From NCBI GenBank assembly GCA_025210525.1, contig JAOARP010000017.1, forward strand, positions 1 to 64,000: a stretch of 64,000 nucleotides of DNA. The letters run 5' to 3'. Position numbers and translations under genes: made by a program. This document shows, piece by piece, positions 61,256 through 64,000 of the stretch (positions are counted from its first letter, which is position 1; the number at the start of each line of letters is the position of its first letter). This stretch comes from Marinisporobacter sp. GTDB taxonomy: Bacteria > Bacillota > Clostridia > Peptostreptococcales > Thermotaleaceae. The notes under the pieces were generated by a model, which worked only from the letters and a program-made list of their open reading frames with translations, did no database searches and was not told the origin of the DNA.

Positions 61256-62026
61256 ATGAAAACTTTACCTATCGGTGTATTTGATTCAGGAATGGGTGGG
61301 ATTAGTGTATTAAGTGAAATGAGAAAATTAATGCCTCAAGAAGACTATATATATTATGGAGATTCAAAAAATATTCCATATGGAAAAAAAACAAAGGAAA
61401 AATTACAAGAGCTTTGTTTTGAGATAGGGGATTATTTTATAAGTAGAGGAGTGAAAGTAATTGTAATTGCTTGTAATACAGCTACGAGTGCAGCCGTAAA
61501 TGAATTTAGAGAAAGATATGATATTCCTATAATAGGAATAGAGCCTGCGTTAAAACCTGCTGTTGAGAGTTATGAAAAGGGTAAGATCGTTGTTTTAGCT
61601 ACGGAGGTTACCTTAAGGGAAGAGAAGTTTAACAATTTGATGAACCAGTATACAGATCAAGCAGAAGTTATTAAACTGCCTGCACCAAAGCTTGTAACCT
61701 TAGTAGAGCAGGGGATTATCACGGGAAAAGAAGCAGAGGATGCTATAGAAGAACTTTTTGAAAATATAAATATAAAAGAAATTGAGTCTATTGTATTAGG
61801 ATGTACACACTATCCATTTTTAAAGAAATCATTAAAAAAGGTATTAGGAGAGAAAATCACATTGATTGATGGTGGTCTTGGAACAGCACAACATCTTAAA
61901 GATATTCTTTTAGAAAGAGAATGGTTAAGAAATAGTAGCGAAAAAGGGAATATAGAGATTATTAATTCATCCAATGATGAAAGAATGATAGAACTTTCTT
62001 ATAAATTATTAGATATTTATGCATAA
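61256..62026 (+). CDS. murI: Glutamate racemase
   Basis: The 256-residue protein matches MurI throughout: GVFDSGMGGISV at the N-terminus, the two catalytic cysteines Cys73 (IACNTATSAA) and Cys183 (LGCTHYPFL), and YGDSKNIPYG. It makes D-glutamate for peptidoglycan. The start has AGGAGGG. It leads a short run with the DUF1893 gene, 33 bp downstream, and an ECF transporter S component. Confidence 0.95.
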   Translation: MKTLPIGVFDSGMGGISVLSEMRKLMPQEDYIYYGDSKNIPYGKKTKEKLQELCFEIGDYFISRGVKVIVIACNTATSAAVNEFRERYDIPIIGIEPALKPAVESYEKGKIVVLATEVTLREEKFNNLMNQYTDQAEVIKLPAPKLVTLVEQGIITGKEAEDAIEELFENINIKEIESIVLGCTHYPFLKKSLKKVLGEKITLIDGGLGTAQHLKDILLEREWLRNSSEKGNIEIINSSNDERMIELSYKLLDIYA

Positions 62027-62059
62027 AATAAAAAATCATATTGTTTAGGAGTTGAACCC

Positions 62060-62482
62060 ATGAGAGATATTCATTTAGCTAAGGAAATTCTAGAGAAGGA
62101 AGGATTAACCTTAGTGATTGTCAAAGAAGGAAAAGTAGTATTTTCTAGTAAAGATAAAGGGATTAAACCTATATATACAGCTATAGATACTATAAAACAA
62201 AAATTAAATGGTGCAAGTGTAGCAGATCGGGTAATAGGAAGAGCTGCTGCCATGCTATGTATTTATGCAAATATTAAAGAATTACATACAAAGATTATTT
62301 CAGAAGGTGCTGTGAGCGTATTAGAAAAAAGCCAAGTTTCATTTGAATATGAAGAAAAATCTTTATATATAAAAAATAGGGATAAGACAGGCATGTGTCC
62401 AGTAGAAAATTTATCAAAGGACGTAGATGATCCTGTGTTTTTGCTAGAAAAAATAAAAAGATTTTTGCAAAATATAGTATAA
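62060..62482 (+). CDS. DUF1893 domain protein
   Basis: The 140-residue protein fits the DUF1893 family (LVIVKEGKVVFSSKDKGIKP, GASVADRVIGRAAAML, ISEGAVSVLEKSQVSFEYE). The fold is related to cytidine-deaminase-like proteins but the function is unknown. It follows murI closely, with a GGAG site, so it is probably cotranscribed with it. Confidence 0.85.
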   Translation: MRDIHLAKEILEKEGLTLVIVKEGKVVFSSKDKGIKPIYTAIDTIKQKLNGASVADRVIGRAAAMLCIYANIKELHTKIISEGAVSVLEKSQVSFEYEEKSLYIKNRDKTGMCPVENLSKDVDDPVFLLEKIKRFLQNIV

Positions 62483-62551
62483 GAAAGAGGAAAGCCATAA
62501 AAGTATTTTTACGAGAAAGCTTTTGTGGCTATTTTTTGAGGAGGAATAAAA

Positions 62552-63085
62552 ATGAGTCAAAGTGTAAAGACAAAAGATTTAATGTTAAGTGGATTATTAC
62601 TTGCTATGGGAATTTTATTACCTATGTTTTTTCATAGCGTAGGAATTATGGGGAAAATATTTTTACCTATGCATATTCCTGTTTTAATAGGTGGATTTAT
62701 ACTATTCCCCCAGCTAGCATTATTTTTAGGAATGGTTACTCCTCTTGTTAGTGGAGCTCTTACAGGTATGCCTATTATGTTTCCTATGGCTGTTATCATG
62801 GCATTTGAATTAGGGACTTATGGATTGATAGTTTCTTTAGCTGTTAGAAAAATGAAACTTTCCGTCATGCCATCTCTTATAATAGCAATGATTTCTGGAA
62901 GAATTGTAGCGGGCATTGTAGTATTTATTTTAGCTCAGTTCTTTGGTCTTGAAATGAATCCAATCTTTTTTATAAAAGGAGCAATTGTAACAGGATTTCC
63001 AGGAATAGGGGTTCAATTAGTTATGATTCCTTCTATTATTTATGGGTTAAGAGGGATAACAAAAAAGAAGTGGATAGAAGGGTAA
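62552..63085 (+). CDS. ECF transporter S component
   Basis: The 177-residue membrane protein has five or six hydrophobic segments, with the N-terminal LMLSGLLLAMGILLPMFFHS motif that S components use to contact the energy-coupling module. The vitamin or other ligand is not predictable; the shared ATPases and EcfT must be encoded elsewhere. The start has GAGGAGG. A terminator follows. Confidence 0.85.
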   Translation: MSQSVKTKDLMLSGLLLAMGILLPMFFHSVGIMGKIFLPMHIPVLIGGFILFPQLALFLGMVTPLVSGALTGMPIMFPMAVIMAFELGTYGLIVSLAVRKMKLSVMPSLIIAMISGRIVAGIVVFILAQFFGLEMNPIFFIKGAIVTGFPGIGVQLVMIPSIIYGLRGITKKKWIEG

Positions 63086-63119
63086 TGTTCATATAAAAAT
63101 GTATTAGATGAAATAGGAT

Positions 63120-63147
63120 AGAGTCGAGCATGTGAATGCTAGGCTCT
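63120..63147 (+). terminator. Terminator after the ECF S-component gene
   Basis: A 12-bp stem with two mismatches (63120-63131 with 63136-63147) is followed by a T run. Confidence 0.72.
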
Positions 63148-63421
63148 TTTTATATGAATAAAAAAGTTAATATAAAAAAGAATGGGATTGCAGTAGGGTT
63201 TTGAAAAACATAAAAACACGAACGTTTATATTTAAGGACTTTCGAGTGGGGAATATACATCATAAATAAAACAGAATAATATGTTGATATATTTCAGAAA
63301 ATCATAAAAGACTAAACTTGTAGAAAATCAGCTAAAACCATGAAAATAAAGGGTTGTGTGGTATGGAGTGGGATTGAGTGTGCATAAATATTTATGAAAA
63401 AGATAAAGTATAAGTTTATTC

Positions 63422-63450
63422 TTGACGTGAATATATGAGAGTGCTATACT
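63422..63450 (+). promoter_or_regulatory. Promoter of the ABC permease operon
   Basis: TTGACG (63422-63427), 17 bp, TATACT (63445-63450). It is about 137 bp upstream of the start codon. Confidence 0.75.
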
Positions 63451-63586
63451 TAATGTGAATATTTTGTTAGATAACAAAGAAATAGTTCGGAAATAGGAGG
63501 TTGTGTTGAAAATCCAATGGATTTGAAAAATTCACTCAAAAGCCTAAAAGAAGATTTTTTATAAAAAGGAGAAAAGGAGAATTTTT

Positions 63587-64000
63587 ATGAATAAAAGGTG
63601 GTCATATATATTAGTAGTTCCTGGTTTATCTCTGATTAGTATTTTCTTAATCTTACCACTCGTCTATACGATTATTCCAACTTTTATAGGAGAGAGCGGT
63701 GTTACTTTTCAGCAGTATATATCCTTTTTTAAGGATGCATACTATTTACAAATTTTCAATAGAACATTAAAAATTGCAGCTATTACATCTATTATTGCTA
63801 TGATTTTAGGGGTTCCAGTTGCTTATTTTATTTCTAGAACCAATAAAAAAATAAGAGGAGTTATGATTGCTTGTACAGTTTTTCCCTTGTTAACCAATTC
63901 TGTTGTCCGTTCTTTTGCATGGATGACCATACTCGGGAAAAATGGGATTATTAATAAACTACTCCTGAACATACATATGATTGATGAACCATATAAGCTT
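63587..64000 (+). CDS. ABC transporter permease, PotB/spermidine-putrescine type (cut by window end)
   Basis: The first 138 residues are visible. They show an N-terminal membrane segment (ILVVPGLSLISIFLILPLVY), an outer loop with SFFKDAYYLQIFNRTLKIA, and the start of the binding-protein-dependent permease domain (GVPVAYFISRTNKKIRG, then FPLLTNSVVRSFAWMTILG). This pattern is typical of the first permease in polyamine, iron or 2-aminoethylphosphonate-type ABC systems. ATG 63587 has an AAAAGGAGA site. The remainder and its partners lie beyond the window. Confidence 0.85.
   Translation, partial: MNKRWSYILVVPGLSLISIFLILPLVYTIIPTFIGESGVTFQQYISFFKDAYYLQIFNRTLKIAAITSIIAMILGVPVAYFISRTNKKIRGVMIACTVFPLLTNSVVRSFAWMTILGKNGIINKLLLNIHMIDEPYKL

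Larger units (their letters stand above)
63086..63586 (+). other. 501-bp leader region before the ABC permease
   Basis: After a terminator (63120-63147) there are about 270 bp in which I see no gene or known RNA element. Then come a promoter (63422-63450) and a leader of about 130 bp with a small hairpin (AAATCCAATGGATTT near 63510). No riboswitch class was recognised. Confidence 0.6.

Noticed and set aside
63205..63225. CACGAACGTTTA as a PurR box or purine riboswitch in the leader of the ABC permease
   Set aside because: The match to the PurR consensus is poor and none of the conserved riboswitch core is present.

Overview
The window is AT-rich DNA with short intergenic gaps, strong AGGAGG-type ribosome binding sites, ECF-type sigma factors, Bce-type and MATE drug exporters, TRAP transport, cobalamin/radical-SAM proteins, NtrC/sigma-54 control and a probable selenocysteine codon. 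Together these suggest a low-GC, anaerobic Gram-positive of the class Clostridia. The genus cannot be fixed from the sequence alone. No rRNA, tRNA, CRISPR array or intact insertion sequence was seen.

Layout. 1-2.6 kb: the 3' end of a YhcG/DUF1016 nuclease and an ECF sigma factor/DUF4179 pair. 2.8-8.1 kb: an SGNH hydrolase, a MerR regulator, and a MerR-type promoter (19-bp spacer with a perfect dyad) driving two cobalamin-type radical SAM proteins and a small membrane protein. 8.2-13.3 kb: a LysR/EamA divergent pair, a MATE/MerR divergent pair with overlapping promoters, and a decayed second copy of the SGNH hydrolase. 13.3-14.1 kb: a type III toxin-antitoxin locus (two 47-48-nt RNA repeats, terminator, TenpN-like toxin). 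14.2-20.2 kb: a diguanylate cyclase, a cytoplasmic CZB chemoreceptor and a second MerR/MATE module. 20.3-23.8 kb: sigma factor, anti-sigma factor and ABC exporter. 24-31.2 kb: two MocR regulators, a LysE exporter, an alanine/ornithine-type racemase, an orphan histidine kinase and a parS-like site.

31.5-43.4 kb is one long catabolic operon: TIM-barrel isomerase, CoA-acylating aldehyde dehydrogenase, Gfo/Idh/MocA oxidoreductase, ThDP enzyme, TRAP transporter, Zn alcohol dehydrogenase and HMG-CoA-lyase-like enzyme, followed by an IclR regulator. Its substrate is not known to me. 43.6-46.5 kb carries a LacI regulator and KduI/KduD for uronate breakdown. 46.6-52.5 kb is a glutamine module: AGCS symporter and glutaminase behind a sigma-54 promoter with a long inverted-repeat enhancer, plus a histidine kinase/NtrC pair. 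52.6-55.1 kb holds an orphan dCache sensor and a lipoprotein. 55.2-61.0 kb combines two TlpA-like lipoproteins, one with an in-frame UGA read here as selenocysteine, with a Bce-type kinase and transporter lacking a response regulator. The same BceR-type box lies upstream of both the transporter and the thiol-redox genes. 61.2-64.0 kb: glutamate racemase, a DUF1893 protein, an ECF S component and the start of a polyamine-type ABC permease cut by the window end.

The strongest leads are the probable selenoprotein, the type III toxin-antitoxin locus, the MerR-switched radical SAM/membrane-protein cluster (one separate and one fused copy of the same membrane module), and the unassigned TRAP/ThDP/HMGL operon.
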